Shown piece after piece: positions 1 through 10,800 of a stretch of DNA of 64,000 bases (its first letter is position 1; each line of letters starts with the position of its first letter). The stretch covers positions 17,304,714-17,368,713 of the forward strand of contig NC_046339.1 of NCBI RefSeq assembly GCF_000738735.6. Reading direction: 5' to 3'. This stretch comes from Corvus cornix cornix (Eukaryota > Chordata > Aves > Passeriformes > Corvidae). A model generated the notes under the pieces. It was not told the origin of the DNA. It did not search any database and was given only the letters and a program-made list of their open reading frames with translations. Made by a program: the position numbers and the translations under genes.

Positions 1-605
1 ATAGTGCTTATATGGTTTGGAGAATATCAGGGTGACTTCTGTGAGAATTACATGTATCTAAATGGTGCTTGTGGGACACTCAATTTAAAACTTGAACTAG
101 GCATTAACTAAAAGAGGGAAACAAGGCTGTAAATTGTGTTCATTACAGTCCTTTTATGGAGAAGAAATGCTGGGAATATCAGCATGGTCACAGGCAATGA
201 GGGGTGCTTTAGTCCTCCTACTCCAAAGCAGCAGTTCCCTGTTTTATGGTATGAATATACCAACTGAGCACTCTGCTGTTTCAGGAGCATGGCCTGAATG
301 GGATTTGATTTTACAACCAGGATGGAAAGAGGAAAACCATGAAAGAAACTGAGTGAAGGTGTACAGGACAAAGAACTGACTGGCAGTGTGGTTAAGGCAT
401 GCAGAGCTGTGATTTTGGGGTGGTAAGGAAGGATGCTGTGAATGTAATAGCTCTTAATCCAACTGAACACAAGAGGGCTACAAGAACACGTTTTCTCCGG
501 ATTGAAAAAGTTCTCGATGGAGCTTTGTTAATGCCTGTCTACCTTTTGGCCTGGTTTTAATTTTGTACAGCTGGGAAATGAAATAAAATTCTACTTGACA
601 CCCTT
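1..605 (+). other. Possible 3' end of an upstream transcript (WDFY1 by synteny)
   Basis: No recognisable coding exon is present here. The stretch has the look of a vertebrate 3' UTR: stops in all frames and an AATAAA at 582-587 followed by a GT-containing segment. In vertebrates the gene upstream of AP1S3, in the same orientation, is WDFY1, so its last exon could reach into the window from the left. That assignment is from synteny only; I could not match any WDFY1 residues. It may equally be plain intergenic DNA. Confidence 0.3.
582..587 (+). terminator. Candidate poly(A) signal AATAAA
   Basis: Canonical hexamer, with cleavage expected 10-30 bases downstream. It would close the putative upstream transcript. 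A lone AATAAA in AT-rich DNA is common by chance, so support is weak. Confidence 0.3.
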
Positions 606-2822
606 TAAGTGCTTGTATACACCTATCATTCAGTACTGGTTATAAGGATTTGAGAATGCTATTTTTAACACTTTTCTAATACTTTAAACTACTTAAATGT
701 TGGGACTACCTACAGAACACATTCCTGCTGATAAAGTACCAACATCTGTGCCACAGATACATAATTTAGGATGTGCTCTAGTGATATGAATGCTTTGTTC
801 TGCACTTAAATTGTGGAGAATCCAGGCTGTGTGAGCAAATAAGGAAAAGGGAACATAGGAAAAGCAGTCTGGAAAAGTACAAGCCCTGCCTAGTAACCAA
901 GAGCAAGTGTTAGGTTGCTTCTCTATTGATCCAATCTGCAATTAAAAGCTACCTCCTGCAGCTGAATTTAGATTGGGCTTTTAAAGTTTTTTTCTTTCCC
1001 CCCACAGACCTAGTATCAACTGGTAAAAAACCTGCACAGCAGGTCTCCTATAAAATTACCAAGTGAAGTGTTCATCAGCCTCAACTCCTTGGTTTGCACG
1101 GGGCTACTTACCTGAAGTAGTCTGTGAGCTCAGTTCAGGTGCTGAAAAACAACACCAAAGCATCTGCTGGCTAGAATCAGAGTAAGTGTTCAGTGTTCTG
1201 CCTCATTTGTTGTGGTACTCAGTGTCAGTGAAAAGGCTTCTTTCTGCAATAAAAGGGTGGTTTGGGGTTTTTTCAGAAGGAAAGGTTGTGCGGTTTTGTT
1301 TAGAAGGAAGCGAGAATGTTAGATTTTGTTCACTCCCTACTGTTCTTTAGACAGTAGTTTGTGTCTCTTAATTGAAGCTGTCAGGATTTGTTTGTTTCTC
1401 TTGAAATACACAGGAATATAACTTCCCAATCGATTGTAAATCATTGCTGAGTATATAGCTTTACTTATATGGTTCAGGATTAGCTTCTGAAGTGCATAAA
1501 GCTTGCAGAGATTAGGAGGGCTCAACAAAGCCTGTTGCAGGTTTAGGCATGGCATTGTAGCAATGACTTCTTTTCACATAAATAATGCCCAGACCCACCA
1601 AAACTGATACTTAGGAACTTGGGAAGTTTTTACATCAGGTGTAGGCACACAAGGCTCACTGAATCCACTGTAACTCTTGTGGTGAACATTTTCTACTTCT
1701 GAATGTGACAGGCTGATACGAGAGTGGAATATAAGCAAAGAGGATATAGTATCCTGCAGCAGTAAAAACCTCCTTGCCTCTCTTAAAAGCCTATTTCAAA
1801 GAGCCCTTAAGAAAAAAAATGTTCATACTCCTTCCATGCAGACATTGAAGCAAAAAAAGAAGGGTATTAAAACTGCCTTTTGCAGCAGTTTTGAGTTAGA
1901 GAAATAAATGTGCATTACTTTGCAAACACTCATTCAAGTTAACTAACTGGGCCTAAGGGAAGCACTGGAAGGAGTTCATGTTATGGCATTTTACTGACAT
2001 AAATTCACCCCATTGGTTCACCTGGCACAACTGTGTGCCCCAGCTGCCTTCCCCTGCCTCCACCACTGAACGACACTAATAGCTCAAACTTCCCAGCTAG
2101 GAATTACTGATGGTTATCATCTTTATCAGAAAATTATGCAGGTACACAGTGCTAGTGGCAGAGAGGCAGGGAGGGGAGAATTCCAAGTCCTTACCACGGC
2201 TAGTTAGGCAGTTGTTAAGTGCTACCTGGCTTTCTGAGCTGGAAAGTGTCTAATTTAGGCATGACCCTATACCTACAGCCTTGTTTCTGTTTCTCTCTGC
2301 CAACTTCCAAGATTGGCTATAATGCGTTGGCTTTGGCTACTGCTGTTAATGTGCACTCTGTGCATGTTGTTTGCTGCTGCTGCTTTTTATCTGGTTACTT
2401 GCAAAAACACACAAGCAGCAGGCTAGTTCTCTTGAGTTTATGGCCTAATTAGGTAAGGTCTTTGCTTAGAGAAGTAAGATTATTGGGAAATGATTATTAA
2501 GCAAAAAAACATTAGTCCATCACCTGAGTAAATTACACAGGTATGGAGCGAGGGGTATGTTCATCCCTTAATTTTAAATTCCTTTTGGAGATGAAGGTAT
2601 TGATGCCTCACATCTGTAGTACATCTGCACTGTGGTGTCCACATTCTTGTGTGTTAGGTGCATCTAATTCTGAGTGTTCTCTGAGGCCTGGCTTTCCCAG
2701 AGCTGCAGTGCTATCTGTGAACACTCCCCGTTCACCAAGGGTGTGTTTGGGGTTTAAGTGCAGAGTCAGCCCTCTGCTGTTCTGCACAGGCCACAGCAAG
2801 TAGAGCTGGGGGCTGCAAGGGA
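606..2822. other. Intergenic DNA, no gene seen
   Basis: Only short chance frames on both strands, no splice-bounded exon with protein-like sequence, and no clear repeat family. It contains ordinary A and T runs and nothing I can annotate further. Confidence 0.6.
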
Positions 2823-2828
2823 CAGGGG
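2823..2828. repeat. Target-site duplication, left copy
   Basis: CAGGGG directly before the LTR's TG end. The same six bases follow the LTR's CA end at 3185-3190. Six-base duplications are typical of class II (ERVK-like) avian endogenous retroviruses. Confidence 0.8.
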
Positions 2829-3184
2829 TGTCGTGGTATCCCGCAGTGGTAGGGAGGAGAAGAGAGATCCAGCAGGCAGGAATTGTGCAGCAAGATTGAT
2901 TTATTTAATTATTTTACAACTCTTTTATAGACTTTTTTCTTCATAGTCTAATTGGTCAAAGGATCAGCCACCCCTTGCTAAAATTGGCTAAAATTGATTG
3001 GCTAAAATCCTAAAACCTCCATTGTCAAAATATTTTTCTACTGTAATATAAACAAAGCTCTGCAAGGTCGCAAGTGTTCATAGTTTATAGAACTCTACTA
3101 ATATCTTCCGTGAGAGAGAAAAAGATCTCACGGGACTGGAAAGAAGTAAGAGAAATTCTTGCTAGCAGCATATTTGTATCCACA
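2829..3184 (-). mobile_element. Solo LTR of an endogenous retrovirus (class II-like)
   Basis: A 356-bp element starting with TG and ending with CA, bounded by perfect 6-bp direct repeats (CAGGGG at 2823-2828 and 3185-3190). Read on the minus strand it has the order expected of an LTR. Three CCAAT boxes lie in U3 (seen as ATTGG at about 2950, 2985 and 2997), then a TATAAAAG box (2922-2929), then an AATAAA (2900-2905), then a pyrimidine-rich U5 ending ACCACGACA. That U5 end resembles LTRs I recall from songbird ERVs; the family assignment is from memory. No gag, pol or env sequence and no second LTR are present, so it is a solo LTR left by recombination between two LTRs. It lies about 1.7 kb upstream of AP1S3 and its promoter would point away from that gene. 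Confidence 0.85.
3108..3133. repeat. 8-bp inverted repeat inside the LTR U3
   Basis: CCGTGAGA at 3108-3115 and its exact reverse complement TCTCACGG at 3126-3133, with a 10-base spacer. It could form a small hairpin or be a two-fold protein site in U3. Arms of this length can also arise by chance. Confidence 0.5.
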
Positions 3185-3190
3185 CAGGGG
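3185..3190. repeat. Target-site duplication, right copy
   Basis: CAGGGG directly after the LTR's CA end, identical to 2823-2828. Confidence 0.8.
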
Positions 3191-4585
3191 TATGAAAACG
3201 GTGGTGCGGAGGGCAGATGTTTATCTCCTGGGAGAGGCAGTGTGGGTCTGTGGCATTTTGTGTGGATCTTTCAGAGAATCTGGTAAAAGGTTTCAGTCTG
3301 CTTTAACAGTTTCTGATTGCACTAAGTGTGTATTTGGCAGTGTGTATCACTGGAGGCAAGATGGTGCCCCAGTAAAACCAGTGAGGCCGGTGCTGTCTGG
3401 CAGCACGGCACGGTGTGTGCTGTACCCCACAGCACAAAGGGTGAGGTGTTCCTGCCCTCTGGAGATAGTGCTGCTTTATGGGCCCGGGATGTATACTCGG
3501 GAAAGACAGAGGCCAGGGGCAAATGACCAGATGAAGTATCACTGAGATCTGTGGGCAGCTGGGACTTGTAATTTGTGTGTTGTGCGCTGGCAGCATCACA
3601 GCACAGTGTGTGAGGTGCTGCTTGGCGGGCTGGGGCTGGAATACGCAGAAACCAGAACTGAGCAAGCAGCAGTGAAGGACTCCAGGAACAGTGTCTGTAT
3701 AGACCAAAACGAAACTTACGGAGGGCTGAGGGGAGTAGGGTCATGGACATAGGGAAATGTGGAAATTACCTCCACGTTGTTGAATGAGCATAAGGAGCAC
3801 ACACCTGCATTTGCACTCTGCTCTTGCAAATCTGCATTTCTGACTGGGAGCAGATTTCAGCCCAGTCACCCTCTCAGCTGTACATGCACAATTGCTTTTG
3901 GCAAGGGATCTCTCTCCCTTCTCTGAAGCCAGAGGCTGATGAGGGGTTGTCATTGACACCACAGTGATCCCTGAAGTCCCCAAGCAGGATTTGGATTTCT
4001 TTCCCTTTCTCACTGATGACTCACATGCATCGCTGCACCCAGGAGCAGGGCGCAGCTCTTCCCTGCCTGAGCAGTTGGGATCCATACCCTGAATTGATGC
4101 ATGCTGTGCTCTGGGAGATGTCTCTCCTTTGAACTACAGACATGGGACTTAGCATGCTAAGTCTTCTCATTTTATGCTCATGTGGTAGTTTGCATCTGAA
4201 TCAGACTCCTGGTAGAAGCTTGAGAAGCCTTAGGCCTGGATTTAGATCTTTTGATTCAAGTGCTGAGTCTGTAGATGTTGCACATTCTTTTGGCACCAGC
4301 TGCTTATCAGCAAATCCCTGCCACAGGTTACCAGGGATTTGCTGATGTCTTGCCCTCTCATCCAGCTCCATCACAAAGCACTGGTGAGCAAAGCCCAGTC
4401 ATTGAAGGTATTCAAACTATCAAGAGTTCCATTTTGATGGAGATGGGCTGCAGAGCAATCACGCCTGTAGATCTACCCGTGTCTTTAGGGCATGAATGCC
4501 TGACAGGGGAGTAGCTCGAGCCAGTGGATGACTGCGTTTTATTAATCTCGGGTATGCCGAGGTGAGAAAGGTGCCCTTTGAGCGG
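3191..4585. other. Intergenic DNA upstream of AP1S3
   Basis: Chance open frames overlap on both strands at 3.3-4.1 kb, but none shows a protein family I know. One consensus AP-1 heptamer TGACTCA lies at 4017-4023. Nothing else is supportable before the CpG island. Confidence 0.55.
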
Positions 4586-4787
4586 TTCACGCACGTACAG
4601 AGCAGCAGGTGGGGTCACCCCGTGCGGGCGGGGGCTCGGCACACCCGGCCTGTCAGCACCCTCGCTGCCGGAGTGTCAGTCCCTGGAGCCCTGCCCCTGC
4701 CCTTGCCCCTCCGGTGCCGCGCGTGGAGCCCTACCCCTGCCCCGGGCGGCGGGGGGAGCGGCGGAGGAGGCGGCGGGAGTTCCCTTT

Positions 4788-4803
4788 CGGGGCATTGTGG
4801 GAA
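4788..4803 (-). promoter_or_regulatory. ZNF143/Staf-type binding site
   Basis: On the minus strand this reads TTCCCACAATGCCCCG. It fits the Staf/ZNF143 consensus (YYCCCANNATGCMYYRCR) at all of the first 16 positions. Such sites are common in CpG-island promoters close to the transcription start, which is where this one lies. Binding is inferred. Confidence 0.55.
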
Positions 4804-4889
4804 GGCGCGATGCGGCCCGGCCTCACCTGAGCGGGGCGGGCGGAGCGGAGGCGGCCGGGCCCCGCCGGCTCCCAGCCAGGCGCCGCACC

Positions 4890-4892
4890 ATG
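4890..4892 (+). CDS. AP1S3: AP1S3 exon 1 coding part: the ATG alone
   Basis: The start codon is followed at once by the donor GTGAGT at 4893, so this exon supplies only Met1. This layout is shared by vertebrate AP1S genes. The frame running on from this ATG into the intron is a short chance extension, not the real N-terminus. Confidence 0.9.
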
Positions 4893-7800
4893 GTGAGTGA
4901 GCGGGGCCGGGCCGGGCGGGAGTAGCCGCTTCTGCCCCCCGCAGCCGCGGAGCCCCGGGCCGCCGAGCCCCTCGACGGGCGCGTTGTCAGGGCACGGAGT
5001 GAGGCCGGGCGGAGCGGGGCTGCCCCGCGCCCCTCGGCACCGGCTGCGCCGGGACCCTGAAAGCCATTCCCAGGCGGGTTCGAGCAAGGTTTGCTTCTGT
5101 TTGGGGAAAAAGAAAGTTCTGTTCTTTTGCTTTTTGTTTCCCGACCCTCGGGGTGAGTTCGGGTCACGCCGAAAGCCTGTGATAGACAACCAGGAAAACA
5201 AGGCTGTTACAGACAGGTTTTATAAAGTCTTCCTGTAACTTGAGGAGCTGAGGTGCAAGTCGGCTCCAATGCCTGGAGAAGGATCGAATGAGGTTTCTTA
5301 TGGATCTGTCTTTAGGCTGAGTGGTGACAAAGTGGGTCAGTGTTGGGCAGTGGGTTTTCTTGTGACAGGATCGTTGGGAAGAGCTTTTCCCCAGGTATAT
5401 TCCCTGGTGTCAGGTAAGTGGAGGGCTTGGACAGTAGCATCACCTCCAGCTCGGGCACTTCTGCGCCACTGCCGGGTCTCATGGGAGTTGTTGGGATTTG
5501 GCTTCATCTTTGCATCAGGTAATGCATCAGCGAGAGAGCAAATGGGTCTGGTTCTGTTCATTGTGTATCGGTTCACCAGTCTTTCTGTGCGACCCGGCTC
5601 CAGGGCTGGCAGTGGCTTGTTTGAGCTTGGAAGGGACAGCAGCCCTTCAGGTTAAAGGGCTGATGGGCAGGATCCGGGACGGGAGACCCTTTGCCTCTCC
5701 AGTGCTGCGCTTGGTAGTGGTGCTGAGATCAGAAAAGGTTGCTGTGGATGCTCTTTTGTTAAGCACGATGGCCAACATCTTGAAAACAATTGGCTAGATT
5801 TTCCCCAGGGGGAACTGCGGGCTCACGAGCAGTGAGATGGTCAATAGTGCCTCTTAATAGAGAAACCATCTCGATGCTTGTTAATTCAGGCTTGAGGCAG
5901 GTTCTAGGGCATGCCCCGAGCTGCTGTCTTGCACAATTTCCCCATTGTGTGCACCTGTAATACCAGTTACTAGCAGTGCAGCTGAACAGAAGTCTCTCAA
6001 CTCCTTCAGTGGAGGCCAAGTGCTGTTGTTTGTCTCTATCCTCAAAGGCAGAGCTGTGTTGTTTCTCTTCAGTGGTTTAGCCAGAATGCTAAATATGCGT
6101 TAGTGTCCTGTATTTAGAAAGGTGTACCTGTCATTGTATTTGCAAATAGAATGTGCACAGTAATGAGTTTACAGATGGCAATGCAGTCTCCACACCTTAA
6201 GTCCCCATAGAGATGTAATTTTTCTGGTTACACCCTGAGACAGCCCTACATACCGACTTCCCTCTGGTAAAGCTTATGTAAACAACTGGAGTTCCTATTT
6301 TGCCCTTGAAGGTCAGTAAATAGGGCAGCTGATTTCAGGGAATCTGATCTCAGAACTCTCCTTGACGTATGTACTTTGCAAATGCCAGTTTTCAAAGCAC
6401 TCATGATGGTCCCAGGGGAGCACTGCTTACAATTAGTGCTGTTCATTGATGATTTGGAGACTGGCTGCTGTTTTGATGGTTAGAATTTTACAAGGTGAGT
6501 GTGCATTCTTACAAGTACAAATTTTATTTTTCCTTTTTTGAGGCCATAGTACAAATACTTGCTGGTGTTATTGCATTATGTTAGTGCTGTCAGCCTTACC
6601 CTGTTCTTCTCTTGTGGGTCTGGTGCGGATGAAACAGTGCTTTTGTCAGGGAACTCTTGCTTTAAATTCCTCTGTCATCCAGTCTCTGGAAAGGGGTTGT
6701 TAACACTGGGTTATGAGTCAAGAAATAAGGGTTTGCTGGGTTACAAACGAAGAATAAGCCTTATCCAGGTTCATGAGTGATGAGCTTTCAACAGGTAATT
6801 GAAACTCCATACACTCATTCCTCTGTCTTGGAATGACAGGGTTGTGCTTGCCACCGTTTTCTGTGTTCTGAGATGGAATTAATGGTTCTTGTGCAAATGG
6901 TACCATGTCTTAGTAAGAGGGTCGTTCCAGTTGTTTGCTCTCTTTTTCTGCAAATTTCCTGGCAAGTTTCAGGGAAGAGTCTGCTTAGCAAAGGTGACTT
7001 CATATCCTGCTGAGAAACACAGCTTTTGTACCCAACTGCTGCTTTGTGACATGTTTTTTTTAAAAAAAAGACTTTTTAGAAAGACTAAATTCTGCTTTCT
7101 GACATACATGGGTGCAGCAGAGATATATGTCTTTAGGATTGCTGTCTCAACAAAGTCAAAGAGTGAGGAGAGAGCACAGAGGAGAAGAAGATAAGTCTCC
7201 CCGAGGACGTGTTTCTGTAGTCTCTTGTGCCTGTAAGTGTTGCAAAACCTCGATCCTACTGCTGCCTCAGTGTTACCAGTATTACTTTTGTGAATAAATA
7301 CAGGGCTCTGCTTGCATAGCTCTGAATGCAGAATTGGTGCCTGTATAGTAAAGGGTCTGATTCCCTCCTACCTGTGCTACTCATCATTACAGGGAGACAA
7401 ATTAGTACTTGTGGGCATGATCTGAAACCCTGGAGAAAGATCAAAAGAATCCCATTGAGCACAGTGGCTCTAAAAATGTACTTGGCCTGAATAGAAAAAG
7501 GAGTTGGCAGGCACTGTTTCCACTTAGCAAGACATTTGACAACCAGTCACTGATCTTGAAGCTGGGGTGGAAATATTAGTTGCTGTGACTGCAGCTGCTG
7601 ACACCTGCCTAGTGTTTGGAAATGAGCTCTCAGCTCTTCTGAATATTGATCTAACCAACACTCTCAATGCCCTTAATTGTTAAAATGGACGCAGATCTGC
7701 AAAAGATGTTTTCAATGATGCACAGATTTTACTATTTACAGTTCTAAGAATGACTGCTTGTTTTCCACTCATGATACAGCTGTGTATTGGCCTCACAAAC

Positions 7801-10800
7801 ACTAAGAACTTTGCCTCTAGACATTTACCTCTGAAAGGCAAGAAGGGCAACAGATTAGAACAGAGGAGAGGAGAGAAAATCACAAATAAATTATTCTGTT
7901 GTTCAAGGCAGCAGTTCTTATGCTACATGACAAAAAAAGTTCATGTGGTATTTCTTTGTTAATTTATCTTGTAGTGAAGTTTTGCTGTGGTCGTACATAG
8001 TGGCAATGGAATGGCATCCTGTTTAGAAGATCCTGAGTAGACAGACTTCTGCTTGGAAAGAGGTCACTGTAGGGGAAGTGATAGAAACACATGAAATCAT
8101 GAACACTATAAAGATTGGTTGCTACACAAAGAGTCAGGGTGCATCCTGTGAAATTTTTGGGCACTAAATGTATAAAAAATAAATGGGAATACTTTTTCAC
8201 AGAGTGTAGATAACTGGTTTTGATCCACTGCTGAGGGTGCTGTGGGTGTCCCAGTAGTTAGGCAGTTCATTGAGGGTGGGGCCACAGTTACGTTCTCTGG
8301 ATGCAGTTTCTCTCCCTGAATCCTTAAACCTGCGATTACTGGAGACAGGACTACCAGAGTGAGTTTACAAATGCCCTGTTCCTTATGCTGTGCTCTTCTG
8401 GAAGCTGCTTAGATTAGAGTACAGCTCAGGGGATGATCCATAATCTGGCATTCTGTTATTCCCTGTCATTCAGCTGGATTTTAGAATACCATTTTGTGGG
8501 ATTTGTGAGGAAAAACGTTTTTTAGGGTTCTTCTTTGGAAGACCCTGACTTGCCAGTTTTGGATGTTCCTTTTCCAAGTGCTCATGACTATTACAGGTTG
8601 TCACTGTTTAATGCTGGAGCCCGCTCAGGCCATGCAGGAATTGCAAGGCACACTTTACTGTCTCTGGGTAATAAGATCATTTCTGAAAAGCAGAAGAAAT
8701 GTTATGAAATGTTTGTGTTTTTTTAATGTCTTCACTCAACAAATAAGGAAACTGCAGGCATGTCTCAGAGCCAGGAGTTACTAGGATGTAGAGTGCCTGG
8801 AGGGCTTTAGAGAAGGCCATAGTAGCTGTAGACAAATGCAGGAAGAAGGCTGGAGTGGTAATGGGCAGCTGGGTCTGTCATGAGGCAAGAAAATGACAGA
8901 TTTTGCTGCTTTTCTGTGTCTTTAGTTACTTCAAAATCCCATGCTTTATAAACAGTCCCGTGGACCTTCTGAAGCCATCAGTTCCCTGCAAGAAGCAGCA
9001 AAAGGACAAAATTATGAAAGTACTGAGGAAACTGGTGGGTCAGGGAGGGCAGATAGAGCTGCCCCTCCCTGAAGTACTTGAAACATTTACTCTTTGGCAT
9101 CCATATCAGGCATTTCTGTGAGCCAGTCCTGGTCTTGCCAGTGATGCCTAAATTAAAACAATAATTCTCATGTGAAAATAATTCTGTATCTTGTGTATCC
9201 AGCTACATCCATCCCTGCCCATTCATTTCCCTACTATCCTATTCCTGCAGGCTGTCATCTGCATTTTCTTGTGTGTGTTGGCTCTGTGCTTTCTTGAGTG
9301 GCCACCCCTGGGCCTTTGCATTTCTGCAGATGGTGCAATGTAGAGAGGGAGTTGCAAGATCCGGTCCTGCAAGCATGGCATTTCATTTGGGAGTAGGAAT
9401 ACAGCATGCCGAGGCATTGGGGTAGGAGGGGAAGGTGCAATTTACATTTGTGTGTTTGAAGGCAAGCTTGGCATGCCTTTCTGGCCAGACATGCCTTTCT
9501 GGCTTGGAATGGCCTGGTGTGTGTTTCTCAACATTACAGACATAACCCCAGGTACTCTATGCACCAGTGTTTTTTCCTTCTCTAGCTTGCTGAGCTTATG
9601 TAGGATGTCCATCTGCTCTCGTCTGTTAGGAAGGGCATGAAAATCCCTCTTCACTAACCAGTAAATGTCTATTGTTGCCTTGCTGCTTGCTGTTGGAGCT
9701 TGGGGATGGCTTTGCTCAGACGCTTGCAGTTCTCAGTGCCTTGTTAACCAGCACAGCAGCTCTGTGGTCACCATCCTCTGCTTAGTCCCCTGGGGTAAGT
9801 GATGGGCACAAACCACAAAGGAATGAGAAACAGACTCACTGTTGTTGAATAAGATGCAGAAATGTACCATGTTGTGCCTTTGTCATTCAAGGCTGTGTGC
9901 TGGAAGGAGAGCAGGTGAAGTGTTGGGTGAGTGGTTTGTGCTCTTGAGTTCTAGAGGAGCCATGGGAAGGGCTGCATGAAGCTCTCAACAGCCTCTTGGC
10001 TCAGGAGATGGGATGGGAAAGAGGCAGTACCTCAGGCATTTCCTTACTTTCAAGTCTCATGACAAGACTCGGATAAATAGCAGAATGAATTTGTGGTCCT
10101 TTCTCATTCTAGAGGCTAAATATTGGGCCAACATATAAAGCATTTTGTGAGATCCTCTGCTCTGGCCCTTTCTTCTGTAAACAATGGTTGCTTCTTTTAT
10201 GTTTATGCTTAGGTTAAATCCATGGGTTTTTTACCTTAATGAAAAAATGCCATTTAAAAGGGAAAGTTGAGAATTTCTCTATTGAAAATGCCTAAATTCA
10301 ATGCTTCAGTGTTTCCAAAAGATTATCCCATGCTCTTTCAGAGTAATAAACATGATCTGAACTCATGTGTATCTTTGGCCCTTTTGGAGCTCAGGTTTTC
10401 TGTGAACATCTTTGTTGGGAGCTGGAGGAATGGGTGTGAGGCTGCTGTCAACCTGCACTGTTCCTGTTCCACCAGACATGGGAATCCCCAGGCTGGAGCA
10501 GTGTCTGTCAGCTGCCTGAGGAGCCAGGGAAGCTTGTCACCTTCTGGGAGTGCCTGCCCTGTCCCAGAGCAAAGATTTTTAACTTTGCTCCTAGAGAGGT
10601 CAGAGGCAAGGGAAGGGCATTGCAGTGCCTTCATGTAGCAGGGCTTTGCAAATAACTGATAAGGCAAAGTGGAAATGAAACTAAAAGAGCTGCACCTTTT
10701 TCTGGAATCCACTGGGTGAGATTTTAGCTCTGTTTCTTCACTAGGAGTTCAAGGAACAGACTGGAAAAATATCTTCCTGTGACTGTGAAGTACACTGGGG

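Larger units (their letters stand above)
4590..5060 (+). promoter_or_regulatory. AP1S3: CpG island and promoter of AP1S3
   Basis: An abrupt rise in GC and CpG density compared with both flanks, with several GGGCGG-type (Sp1/KLF) boxes and no TATA box near the expected start. This is a housekeeping-type dispersed promoter. It ends just inside intron 1. A good ZNF143-type site at 4788-4803 lies about 90 bases before the ATG. Transcription probably starts between about 4790 and 4870; I cannot fix the exact base. Confidence 0.8.

Noticed and set aside
4562..5238. Several overlapping frames across the AP1S3 CpG island
   Set aside because: GC-rich DNA has few stop codons. These are Pro/Arg/Gly-rich shadow frames over the promoter and exon 1.
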